From Anisakis pegreffii (Eukaryota > Nematoda > Chromadorea > Rhabditida > Anisakidae), in the NCBI GenBank assembly GCA_035041965.1, contig JAPYMA010000125.1, forward strand, positions 19,500-83,499: a DNA stretch of 64,000 nt, written 5' to 3'. The notes beneath the pieces were generated by a model, which was not told where the DNA came from, made no database searches, and saw only the letters and a program-made list of their open reading frames with translations. Shown piece after piece: positions 14,281 to 24,870 of the stretch. The position numbers and the translations under genes were made by a program. How positions within the stretch are numbered: position 1 is the stretch's first letter; the number at the start of each line of letters is the position of its first letter.

Positions 14281-15004
14281 TACACATTACATACACATAC
14301 AACAATGATTTCTTGCGCAAACAATATTGTCTTGCAGATTTTGTTCGAGATGATCGGGAAAGCAAAACGTTTACGTTTAAAGATTCCTAATTTGTTGATG
14401 ACAACTTGATGAGGACTTTTTGAGTCATTTGGCGGAAAATAGAGATGACCGATCGTTGTAAACCAAAATCAATTAAACCTTCAACGGAAGCAATCCATTG
14501 TTTCACTCACTGACTTACAGTTTTTTAATCTTGAATAACACTGAAGTTGGGTAGATCGCTTCTAAAGACTAATCAACTGATTTGCAATCGACTTATCTGT
14601 GTGGCAGTTTCAGGTGATAGTCGTGAACTGGACGACGACTATGAGCATGATGATGTCGTTGATCACGATGCAAACGTTTGGCTATTCGCTGCGAATGACT
14701 GCGTTCTGATTCACGAACGTCACGTCGAGTCGATGTGCTCTGAGATGATTCACCTTCGGTCTTCATTGTTCACAATTAATACAGCTAGATGTACTGCTTT
14801 CAGCTAATCAGTTTCAGCTTATGTCATGCTCGTTGTTGACCCGAAATGAAACATTAATTCTTTGGCAATTAAAAGCGTTGAATGCTAATTTGAGCACGAA
14901 CAACAAAACATCTTTGGATTCTTATCTTTGTTACGATTACGCCTACTTCGAGAATTACAACTAAAATTCTCAAACAAAACAATAACTCCAAAATAATTTG
15001 ATCT
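14281..15004. other. Intergenic gap
   Basis: No supportable gene. It separates the start of the phosphatase gene from the left terminal repeat of the element at 15005. An 86-residue open frame (14547-14807) has no recognisable features. Confidence 0.4.
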
Positions 15005-18000
15005 TGCAGTTTATGTCAAGGAGAAAGGGGTGCGGCTTAACACACAGAACACGCGTCATCCATGGCATGCATGAAGACATTGTGCCACAGCTCTCTCCGC
15101 TTATTAAGAACTGATTTCTAGATTAGGAAGCATTATATTTCAACTGAAATTAATTCAGTTTGAGTAAATAAGCATGATCGCAGCTAATTGTGATCCATGC
15201 AATGAGAAATAAACCAATGATAAACACTAAGCAACAACTGGATATAGTTTGGATTCATAGTATGAACGTAATCAATTCACATGAGATGAAGAACAGGTCA
15301 ATTGCACATTTATACTCACTGAAATGAAATCAGACTGAACAGTATTGACCTATTGTGCAGTAAAAGCCACATGCATACTAATACCAACTGAAATTAATCC
15401 GTACTGGATAGTATTTACCGTTAGCTTGAACATGATGATCCTAATATTACTATCCTCTTGTATGCGTTGATCAATACAGACGCAGTGTATTGGAATGAGC
15501 CACTCAGCTACATGAGATGGCTTCAGAAAATCGTTGATATTACTTTTAGAGAACAAAATCGCTCGACAACATATACACGGCTCGTAAATCGTATGAAATC
15601 CAGTGACATTTTGGTTGACATGATCTAAAATTTGATCAATACATCAATAATATTGATATTATTCTCAGTGAAGCCTATTGTAAATCTCGCGTTTTTCCTC
15701 ATTCTCTTAAGCCTAATGACCTCTTAGTTTAGGCATGAACCTGTAAATGTTGTGTGTAACCCTTTCTCACCCTTTTCCGCTCATTACAATGAACGTATTT
15801 GTATATACAAGTGAGGTTTGGCATCCTTATCAGAAACATGATTGTGATCAGTTACGAAAGATCCTTATAACAATCGCTTTTCATAAACTCAAATCAACAA
15901 AGACAGTTTGAAGTATTTTATCTAATCATTTAATCCGAAATTATAATTCATTGCGGATTTAGTTCTCTCTGTTATCACCATGTCATAAATATTCGCTAGT
16001 TTCAGAAAATTATATATGAAGGTATCTTACTTGCTCGGCAACACTCGGCAACATTGCAGTACACTATATCTTACTTGCTCGGCAACATTGCAGTACACTA
16101 TATCTCTACTGATCATTCTTTTCATTACATTATCAGTGATAGGGTAACCATCTTTGAATCACCACTGTCCTCAGATTTGCCCACAGACATTCCGATTTCT
16201 TTATACCATCGCATTCTCCAGGTTCTCTAGTTTCAGAAAAGTATATATGTTGTCGATCTATTTTGTTCACCTTCGAAGAAATATCTGATTTTCTGAAGGT
16301 ATCTCACTTGCTGGGCAGCGCTCGTCTCAGTACATTGCATCACTGTTGATCAATGCGTACATTGCTGTAGTGGCATCACGGTCACCATCTTCAAACTAAC
16401 GCTGTCCTCAGATATGCCGAGGAACCTTGTGATTTTTTCACGCAATCCAATTTCCCAGGTTCTCTAGTTACAGAAAAATGCATACATTTTCGGGCGGTCT
16501 TACTTACTCCAAGAAGTATTGATGATTTTCTGATGTCTTCTCACATATCTGAGCTGTACATTCCAGTGAACTGTATTTGTATTGTTCAATTTGTAAAAGT
16601 GTGCAGTAATATCAGGATCACTATATTCATATTATCGATACCTTCAAATTTGCATGTCAACATGTATTTTTCTCTCATCCATCAGATTCTCCAGTTTCAG
16701 AAAAATATGTATGTTGTGGGTTGATTTTGATCACTGTTCGGATATTGTCGATCATTTCGATATATGCATGCTTAGACACTTTATGTTATTCATTCAGCAG
16801 CTTTTTTGAATTTGTCCATTAGTATCTTATTCCCAGAAAGCGATTTGCTCCTCAGAGCGATTCGAATGCTTAGAAATTTAATATGTTGAACGTCTCAACT
16901 ATATCAATCCTCCCTTCACATGCGTCTCTTTTTCGTCAACACGTTTATATAGAAGACCGACCAATACGTTCATACAGCAATATGCGGATTGCCATCTTCG
17001 AGCTAACCATATTCTCGAGTTTACCCAGAAACGAGTGAATTTCTTTACACCGTTCGATCCATCGGAAACTCTAGATTCGGAAAAACATGTATTTTGCTGA
17101 GCGATTTTGTTTACTTAAGGAGATATAGATATTTTATTAAAGCTATCTTAATTAGCGCAATGGTGCTCATTGATATGCATTTGATCACAATAGATCAGTA
17201 GATATCAAACATTATTATAAAAATGTAGGTTTGATACATTCAAGCCTACCGTCTTCTCAGGTTTGCCCAGTAACATATTGATGTTTATACACCAATCGAT
17301 CGAGCAGATTCTCTACTTACCGGAAAGGAAATTTTTTTTGCGAAATTCTGCCCTTACGAGGAGATATAGTAATTTTCGTGATGCTGTAGGAGTTAGCACA
17401 TTCAAGCCTACCGTACTCTCAAGTTTGCGAAATAACGTCTCAATTTCTTCACATCAATCGCTCGAGCAGAATCTCTGCATTCAGAAAAATATATATTTTG
17501 TCGGGCGGTTTTGCTTACTTGAGGAGATATAGCTCAACTAGGGCAATGGTGCTTATCGATATGCATTCGATCACAACAGGTCAATGGATATTGTACATTA
17601 CTATAGAAATATATGTTTGATACATTCAAGCCTACCATCTCCTCAAGTTTTTCCAGTAACATATTGATGCTTATGAATCGTTCGATCGATTAAAATCTCT
17701 GTATTCTAAAGAACATTATTTTGCCGAGAAATTCTGCCTCTACGAGGAGATATAGTAATTTTCGTGATGCTATAGGGGTTGGCACATTCAAGCCTACCAT
17801 ACTCTCAGCTTTGACCACCAACATATCAATTTTTCACATCGATCGATCCAGCGGGGCCTCTAGAATCAGAAAAACATATATTTTGCTGAGCGATTTTGCT
17901 TACTTAAAGAGATATAGCTATTTTATTAAAGCTATCTCAAGTAGCGCAATGATGCTCATTGATATGCATTTGATCACAGTAGATCAATAGATATCATACA

Positions 18001-18906
18001 TTACTACAGAAATGTAGGTTTGATACATTCAAGCTTATCGTATTCTCAAGTTTGCGAATTGACATATCAATTTCTTTACACCAATCGATCTAGCAGTACC
18101 TCTGCATTCAGAATAATATATTTTGTCGGGCGATCTCACTTTCTTAAGGAGATATAGCTATTTTATTAAAACTATCTCAACTAGGGCAATGGTGCTCATC
18201 GATATGCATTTGATCACAATAGATCAATAGATACATTACTATAGAAATATATGTTCGATACATTCAAGCCTACCATCTCCTCAAGTTTGCCCGGTAACAT
18301 ATTGATGTTTATGAATCGTTCGATTGAGTAGAATCTCTGCATTCTAAAGAACATTATTTTGCCGAGAAATTCTGTCTCTACGAGGAGATATGTTAAAGTG
18401 AAAAACTTGCAGCCGTTGTCTCGGCTGATCAGTGGGTTTGCCCTAAACCGGAAATCCTAAGAATATCAGGATCGTCATATTTAAACTGACCGTGAATGTT
18501 ATCCAGCACGACTTCATTTCATTTGGTATTAGTGTGCATTTGACCTCTACTGCACGATAGGTCAATACCCTTCAGTTTGGCTTCATCTCAGCGAGTATAA
18601 ATTTGCAATTGACCTGTTCTTCATCTCATGTGAATTGATTACGTTCATACTATGGATCCAAACCATACCCAGTCGTTGCCTAGTGTTTATCACTGGTTTA
18701 TTTCTCGTTGCACGGATCACAATTAGCTGCGATCACGTTTATTTACTCAAACTGAATTAATTTCAGTTGACATACTTCTCCTTATTGGAGAAAGCAGTTG
18801 TTAATATGCGGAGAGAGCTGTGGCACAACGTTTTCATGCATACGATGGCTGATGCGTGTGCTGTGTGTATTAGACCACACCTCCTTTCTACTCAACCTAA
18901 ACTGCA
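15005..18906. mobile_element. Foldback-like element with ~445-bp terminal inverted repeats
   Basis: The sequence from 15005 onward matches the reverse complement of the sequence read back from 18906. Both begin TGCAGTTTA. Identity stays high for about 445 bp, including shared blocks TGTGCCACAGCTCTCTCCGC, CAACTGAAATTAATTCAGTT and ATGAGATGAAGAACAGGTCA. The left arm is about 15005-15450 and the right arm about 18460-18906. The 3-kb interior holds degenerate tandem repeats and no intact transposase, so the element is non-autonomous. Long TIRs around tandem repeats resemble Foldback/Galileo-type elements, but the superfamily is inference. I could not settle a target-site duplication. Confidence 0.8.
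16950..18400 (+). repeat. Degenerate satellite inside the foldback-like element
   Basis: A block of roughly 160-240 bp recurs. Its landmarks are ATTCAAGCCTACCGT, CTCAAGTTTGCC, AACATATTGATGTTT, ATCGATCGAGCAGAATCTCT and GAGGAGATATAG. Copies begin near 17235, 17400, 17625, 17785, 18030 and 18262, and more divergent ones extend upstream to about 16200. The same family fills 56.4-58.6 kb. Confidence 0.8.
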
Positions 18907-19383
18907 GAATTACCATAAGGAGTATTTTCTATACTCATGAATAAAGCATATTATTCACTGGAATACGTTTGATTTTTTTTATTGTGCACTGAAAAACGCA
19001 ATATTCACATATTCGTTAGTTCCCCAATAGATTATTCAATATGCTGGTGTTGTGGCAGTTGGCGAATTTTTGTAATTGCATCATTGTAAAGGGTTTATCG
19101 AGTTATGAGGCGGAGCGTTTCACCTGATTACTGTAACGCTAAACATCGGAGCAGTAAGCAAGTGAAATTCACTTCTCGGTTCGCAAGCAACGATGTGTAG
19201 CACACGTTCGTATCGTTGCGACTTCTTCAACGTGGTAACCGTCACTTGTCGTGCATTTTGAGTTTATTAAGAACACCTAGGATCAGTCACTCTCCATATG
19301 CTGTTTTATTCATATCATTGCATTTGTTGTCACTATTGCCATTGTTTTGTTTTATTGAAAACTACACATATAACACAGTAAAT
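18907..19383. other. Gap between the element and the mS37 gene
   Basis: No exon is recognised. It presumably includes the promoter and 5' leader of the plus-strand gene starting at 19384. Confidence 0.4.
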
Positions 19384-22300
19384 ATGTGGAAGACAAAAAC
19401 GTTTCCGATCAAGTCAAATGAATATGCCGTGCTTATGAAAGGTTGAATAATATTGCAAGTAAGTGCGAATTTTTCCATAGTTTTCAAACCTTTCAGATCG
19501 GTAATAAAAACGGTAAAAACTAAACAGTCACTGTCCAAAAAAAATTAATAAATCGACGACGACGAAACTTGTGAGTGCTTTGGCAATTTATTGGTCAGCT
19601 GAAGATTAATCGAACAATTTGCTCGTGGTCTTCTAGTGCACATGGTCCGGAATAGTGGGCCACTTTTTGATAGCGCAAAATTATTTGCGCATGGTCGATC
19701 GGTCTATCCGAAAGAGATCTACTTTTCAGAAATTCTGCCGTTATGCTCAAAAAATAGAATCACTCAACGTCGACAACGACCTGCAGGTGAACGTTGCACC
19801 ATAAAATTTTGGGTACTTCTTTAGCAGAGGGGCCCCACCGCGCGCACAGACGCACGCGTGCCGATGCGTTCGCATCGGCGCGCGTGCAGAGGCATGCGTC
19901 GCGCGTGAGCCGAAGCCCATGCGTAACCTCATCCCCTGGTGCGCGTACCTACTATGATGAAAAATAAGGGAGCGTTCATAAGCGATAGACTATAGACTAT
20001 CTCCGTGTCGTATTGTTATTGTGGAAAGCATATGTATCGGCTGTGGGGCCCCTCAACTAAAGAATAGGCTCTCTCCGTGTCGTATTCTTATTGTGGAAAG
20101 CATATGTATCGGCTGTGGGGCCCCTCAACTAAAGAATAGGCTCTCTCCGTGTCGTATTCTTATTGTGGAAAGCATATGTATCGGCTGTGGGGCCCCTCAA
20201 CTAAAGAATAGGCTCTCTCCGTGTCGTATTCTTATTGTGGAAAGCATATGTATCGGCTGTGGGGCCCCTCAACTAAAGAATAGGCTCTCTCCGTGTCGTA
20301 TTCTTATTGTGGAAAGCATATGTATCGGCTGTGGGGCCCCTCAACTAAAGAATAGGCTCTCTCCGTGTCGTATTCTTATTGTGGAAAGCATATGTATCGG
20401 CTGTGGGGCCCCTCAACTAAAGAATAGGCTCTCTCCGTGTCGTATTCTTATTGTGGAAAGCATATGTATCGGCTGTGGGGCCCCTCAACTAAAGAATAGG
20501 CTCTCTCCGTGTCGTATTCTTATTGTGGAAAGCATATGTATCGGCTGTGGGGCCCCTCAACTAAAGAATAGGCTCTCTCCGTGTTGTATTCTTATTGCGT
20601 AAACCATATACATTGGTTAGACATTTGAAAAGTAACGCGCGCTCCTCAACTGAAGAGCAACGCTGCTATGAGCGCGCGCGCGGTGGCGCCCTTCAGCTGA
20701 AGATGTGCCGGGGCCCCTTTGCTAAAGAAGTGCCAAATTTTGTATTTTTCTTTCAATTCAACACCTTCTCCTCCCACCCGCCTCATGCTTGCCATACCTC
20801 CTTTCAGTGAATACATCAATGAATAGTTTCTGGTCGGAAGAGTATTCTGCAAATACTGACTTAATAGAGTCTCGACGATAACAGAAAAGGAAAATCAAAA
20901 GCCAATTTTAAAATTTAAGGATCGTCATGTACACAAGAGCTGCAAGCGCTGTTCAGTTGTTTGAAAAAATGGGAATTCGATGACAAGCCATGTGTAAAGC
21001 AACATCAAGTCTACATGCAATGTGTTAATGAAACCGAGGCACTTGCTTTGCAATACAAACGTGCCGCTGAAAAAGTCAGTTTATTTGCTGCCATATACCT
21101 TGGTTCCATTTCTATTCCGAAAACGAAAATCCACCCGAACAATCTTTTAATTCCATTTCCTCCATGCTTCCTTCCTCGAAAAAAAGCACTATTTGTTGCC
21201 CTAAGTAAGAGAAATATAAAAAGATCGATAAACATCCTCAGAACAGTTGAGAAGCAAATTATTCAGCAGAAGCGATTAAAAAAGACAAAGCCGAAGAAGT
21301 ATGTTTAGTTTTCATTTGATGAATGTTACAATTTGATGAACTTGGTATGGAAACAATTGCAGTCACAGTAAGAAGAATGATGGTAGTAGAAAATACAAGC
21401 AATGGAAGTGAGTGATGAAGTAAATAAATATTGCAGTATAACTACTGCACCAACAACGGTTACAAAATAAAACCCTTGCCCCCAAAACCTCTGTTCTCAA
21501 TGCTTGCTTGCTCAACTTTTCCTTTTTCCAACCATTTGTAATCAAAAACGAGCTGTGCTGCGATAAGATTTTAATTCATCAATATTGGCACATTCGTATT
21601 AATAATATTCCGTAGTAAACATCACACCGTTCTGCAGAATTTGCCTCAGCACAGCTCGTTTTCGATTGCAAACGATTCGCAAGAGTAACATTAATGGAAG
21701 TAGTGCGATTAGAGTTTTTGACTGCTGAGGTTTTGTGCGATTAGAGGTTCCGGATGCAGAGATTTTGTGCCGTCATGAACAACAACAATTCTAAGTGAAG
21801 GATACTGATCCGTAATAAAGTTCATTGTCATAGTAACAACAGGCAAACTTATCACAACATTGCAGTGATAGTAATGAACAATCGAAAACGAATAATCAAC
21901 AATAGTAATTCAAGATATTTCAATTCCAAATGAATGATACTCATGTCCGTTCTGTTCTTTAAGTGTTTCTCAATCTGGAATTCAGCAATGCATTCAGTGC
22001 ATTTAAGCAATATTACATCATAGCACTCAAAGTATGAATGACGTTTAAAAATCGAAAGACCTAACTTCGTAGATGAACTCACGTCCAGAATGGGTTTTGG
22101 ATTGCATGCAAGAGAAGAATGAGGATGGGATTTCCGAACTTATTAATAGAGAAATGTTTTTAGTCAGTAATAATACAAAACTTGAGGAATATTCAGTGAG
22201 TGGGAAAGAAGTGTCTTGACAGAAGTTGAAATGAACAATACGAGAATTTTCAGGGAAGCCTAGGTGAAGAAAGTGCGAATGAAGTGAAGAGTTCTGGGGG

Positions 22301-22460
22301 AGGTTCGTTGCCATCAAGCGCTCAACTTAACCGAATAATGACTTTGTTTCCACAACCAGACCTCGGTCAGTCGCCGTATCGACAAATGAAACGTATGCCT
22401 TCGCAGTCGTATGCGGACGATATTTTTCATCGAAAACATGTCCGTGGCAAGAAAAGTTAG
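19384..22460 (+). CDS. Mitoribosomal small-subunit protein mS37 (CHCHD1-like), three exons
   Basis: Exons are 19384-19441, 20920-21074 and 22254-22460 with matching phases (1, 0), giving 139 residues. mS37/CHCHD1 is a CHCH protein of the mitochondrial small ribosomal subunit. Exon 2 contains the cysteine frame SSCTQELQALFSC, a CX10C pair (LKKWEFDDKP between the cysteines) and a CX9C pair. This is the spacing I recall for CHCHD1. Exon 3, entered by GAATTTTCAG, supplies GSLPSSAQLNRIMTLFPQPD, matching the family's C-terminal Leu-Pro..Leu-Asn-Lys..Phe-Pro block, then a basic tail ending RGKKS. Exon 1 (MWKTKTFPIK..., 19 codons) is chosen by phase and by the family's basic N-terminus and is the least certain. 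Both introns contain inverted-repeat elements. A competing short last exon at 21267-21308 fits the phase but lacks the family motif. Confidence 0.8.
19802..20745. mobile_element. Inverted-repeat element with GGGGCCCC termini in mS37 intron 1
   Basis: The left end (19802-19836, ...TACTTCTTTAGCAGAGGGGCCCC) is the near-exact inverse of the right end (20710-20745, GGGGCCCCTTTGCTAAAGAAGTGCC...). The terminal repeats are about 35 bp and the element about 944 bp. Just inside them are GC-rich CGCG blocks (19836-19945 and 20636-20700). The centre is a 72-bp minisatellite. No transposase frame is present. Confidence 0.75.
19998..20597 (+). repeat. 72-bp minisatellite, eight near-identical units
   Basis: Units starting GAAAGCATATGTATCGG occur at 20024, 20096, 20168, 20240, 20312, 20384, 20456 and 20528, exactly 72 bp apart, with partial units at both ends. 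Each unit contains GGGGCCCCTCAACTAAAGAA, which resembles the terminal repeat of the enclosing element (GGGGCCCCTTTGCTAAAGAA). Because 72 is a multiple of three, an open frame runs through the whole array. I treat that frame as an artefact. Confidence 0.95.
21535..21672. mobile_element. 138-bp MITE in mS37 intron 2
   Basis: A 26-bp terminal inverted repeat, TTTG(T/C)AATC(A/G)AAAACGAGCTGTGCTG, occurs at 21535-21560 and inverted at 21647-21672. The interior has no coding capacity. Confidence 0.75.
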
Positions 22461-23476
22461 ATGAAGGTTCAATCAAACGTATTTCATTATAGATCAGCTA
22501 AATTAGGCCAGTTGAAACCAATGGCGTACACAAGCGAGGGGAGGTGGGGAAAGCGGTCAAGAGAATAGAACAGACACCCACTTCTGTCAGAAGTTATTCG
22601 TATGGCGAATCAGTGTTTTCGTCAAGTATAACTCTGTTGTGTTTATGTATTTCTTTCACTTGCTCTGATTAATGTTCTCTTGATGGCATCTGAATGAATT
22701 TTATGTCGCTTGCTTGTATACGCCACCATTTTTACGCCTGGTTACTGCTTGAACATACAGTAACAGCAGTACTAACAACAGAAATAGCGTAATGAAAAAG
22801 CATCAAGTTATTCACATGAGGAGACTTAATAGGATGAGTAGTCAACTTGGAAAATGTTTTATCTTAAAACGATGCACAATGCAACGAAACGTCTGTTGTT
22901 GTTGTCGTTATTATCATTGCACTTTTCTTGTATGTTTGTAATCGCTTCATTTGACGCATAAATAATTTCATCTGTTTGTTTGTTTACACTCGCAAATAAT
23001 TATCATAGATGACTGCATCGTACTGCTTACATGCTAATCATATAAATTCACTGCATCCATTTTATACAAATAAGTATGGACACATAACTCCAACGTATCG
23101 ATTTCCAGTATTCTGTAAGCATATATTTATGTTCGTCCATCAAAGAATATTCCTCTAAATAATGCTACTATAACAAATGTTATCCTGTCGTGTGTATGTG
23201 TACGTCTGAAGCTTGAAGCAGCATATGCTGGTGTTAGTGATGCTAAATGCGCTCAGAAAGAGAGCACACCAAAATCATCCATTCACAGCCAAACCATGCA
23301 CCGCAGTAGTCAGTGAGCGAAAAGGCTTGAAATTTTGCTGTGAAAGAACTGAGTGAAGAAGCACAACGTAGAGCGCTCACTATCTCTGTGCGTTGCCATA
23401 TAACCGATCCAGTAGTGTGTAATGAGCAACGTCACCTGAGTCAGTTACAGTTTCAATCAAGTAATCAGTCAAGCAC
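22461..23476. other. Intergenic region between mS37 and the Ly6-like gene
   Basis: No exon is recognised. The last few hundred bases are likely upstream sequence of the Ly6-like gene. A GTTGTTGTCGTTATTATC low-complexity patch lies near 22900. Confidence 0.4.
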
Positions 23477-24320
23477 ATGATTCTTGTTCGCAGACCTAAC
23501 GGCAATCCAAAAATTGTTGCTTATTCCAAATTATTGTTCAGAACTATCCTCAAACATTTCCTAACGAATTTCGTCACGTTCTCAATTGTTCTTCAAGCAT
23601 TCTTCATCGACTGCACACAAGCGTTACACTGCTTCAAATGCTCATCAACATCAAGCAATTCCACATGCTTCACACATCCCGCACAACAACAATCGCAATT
23701 ATGTGACTATTCTGCACATTGTCAGGTTTCTTTTCACATTAGTACTCTTCAAATTACACCATTGCTCAACGAGAATAACAAAGAATCTTTTTGAGGTATG
23801 GAAGTTGTATTCAGAAATAAACGGTCAAATTTATATTTTTGAAAGAGGTTGCTCATGGACGTGCGCACATGGATGTGTCACGCTAGCTGATATGGAAAAT
23901 CGTTTTGTTAGGTTCGTTCGTTACTAATAAAAGCCTGTTTTCGAATGATTATTCACATCATAATAATGATTATTTTATTAGTATTACTATCAGCATTATT
24001 TCTTAGGTGAATATTGTCATTTCTATCATCTTTATCACGAAAAAATGTCACATTAACACTGGCACATCTGTAATAATAACATTAACTCATTTAAAGTGTC
24101 AAGCGCTGGAACAGAAAGATACTCATATTATCTTTATAATAAAAATTGCAGTTGTTCGTCGTGCTGTGAAACGGATAACTGCAATAAAGACAATAAAGGC
24201 GTATCTTTGTCAAGATTATATTTGTTACGATCACCGACATCTATCAACATTATTCATTTCTACTCAGTCTTTTCACTTCAGTTTGTCTTATTACTCTTCT
24301 TAACTTTAGATATATATTAA
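23477..24320 (+). CDS. Ly6/uPAR three-finger protein, GPI-anchored, three exons
   Basis: Exons are 23477-23725, 23796-23911 and 24104-24320, phases 0 and 2, giving 193 residues. The N-terminus is basic then hydrophobic (FSIVLQAFFIDCTQA), a signal or anchor segment. The mature part begins LHCFKCSS and carries 13 cysteines: a CX2C start, a central C...C...C group (GCSWTCAHGC), and a C-terminal cluster NCSCSSCCETDNCN whose CCxxDxCN ending is the Ly6/uPAR hallmark. The last 40 residues end in a hydrophobic tail (FSLQFVLLLFLTLDIY) suited to GPI attachment. It is probably an extracellular membrane-tethered modulator. The nematode ODR-2/HOT family is a plausible relative, but that is inference. A polyadenylation signal AATAAA overlaps the stop at 24320-24325, so the 3' UTR may be very short. 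The start methionine is the first in frame and could be further upstream. Confidence 0.75.
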
Positions 24321-24870
24321 ATAAATTACAACAAAACGATCCTCTTTAAAACTTTTATTTCAATTCCTAACATTTCATCCTTATGCAACAACCATTCATT
24401 ATTCGTCTTGAATACAACTTCCATGCCCAACTTGTCTGGTGGTTTATTCGCCTCCTTTCTCAATGATAGTAGGTTACAACAACAATAATAATAACATTAA
24501 TATTAATAATAAAAATTAGCATAAGATAACAAACGATGGCTGCAATAAAACAGAAAAAATGCTATGATTCCAAAAAATTAAATTTAAAAAAAGGCAAAAG
24601 CCATGCCGACACAAATACGACTGACTATTATCAAAACAAATGAAGTCAAGACCCGATTCGCTGAGAGAATGAACAATAAATTGCAATTCCACTTGTCATT
24701 TGTTCTCAAACAGAAAATGACAGATGACAAGCGCAATATTTGTCAATAGAAAACAAATAAAAATTGAAAACAACAAACAAAACGAATTGTTTACGTTGTT
24801 TGCACAACACAATACGTACATGCAACAAAGCCCAACTTGGAAGAGCACCGATCCACTTGCAGTTGCTCTG
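24321..24870. other. Convergent intergenic region between Ly6-like and Erlin genes
   Basis: The two genes point at each other across about 550 bp. Each should place its 3' UTR here. On the minus strand an AATAAA lies near 24442-24447. There are short AAT repeats at 24482-24515 and no coding sequence. Confidence 0.5.

Noticed and set aside
20021..20602. 193-residue open frame of eight identical 24-residue repeats
   Set aside because: It exists only because the 72-bp minisatellite is a multiple of three. It lies in an intron within a transposon-like element and has no upstream start context of its own.
21267..21308. Short alternative last exon for mS37
   Set aside because: The phase fits and an acceptor is present, but the peptide (QKRLKKTKPKKYV) lacks the conserved C-terminal block, which is found at 22254-22460.
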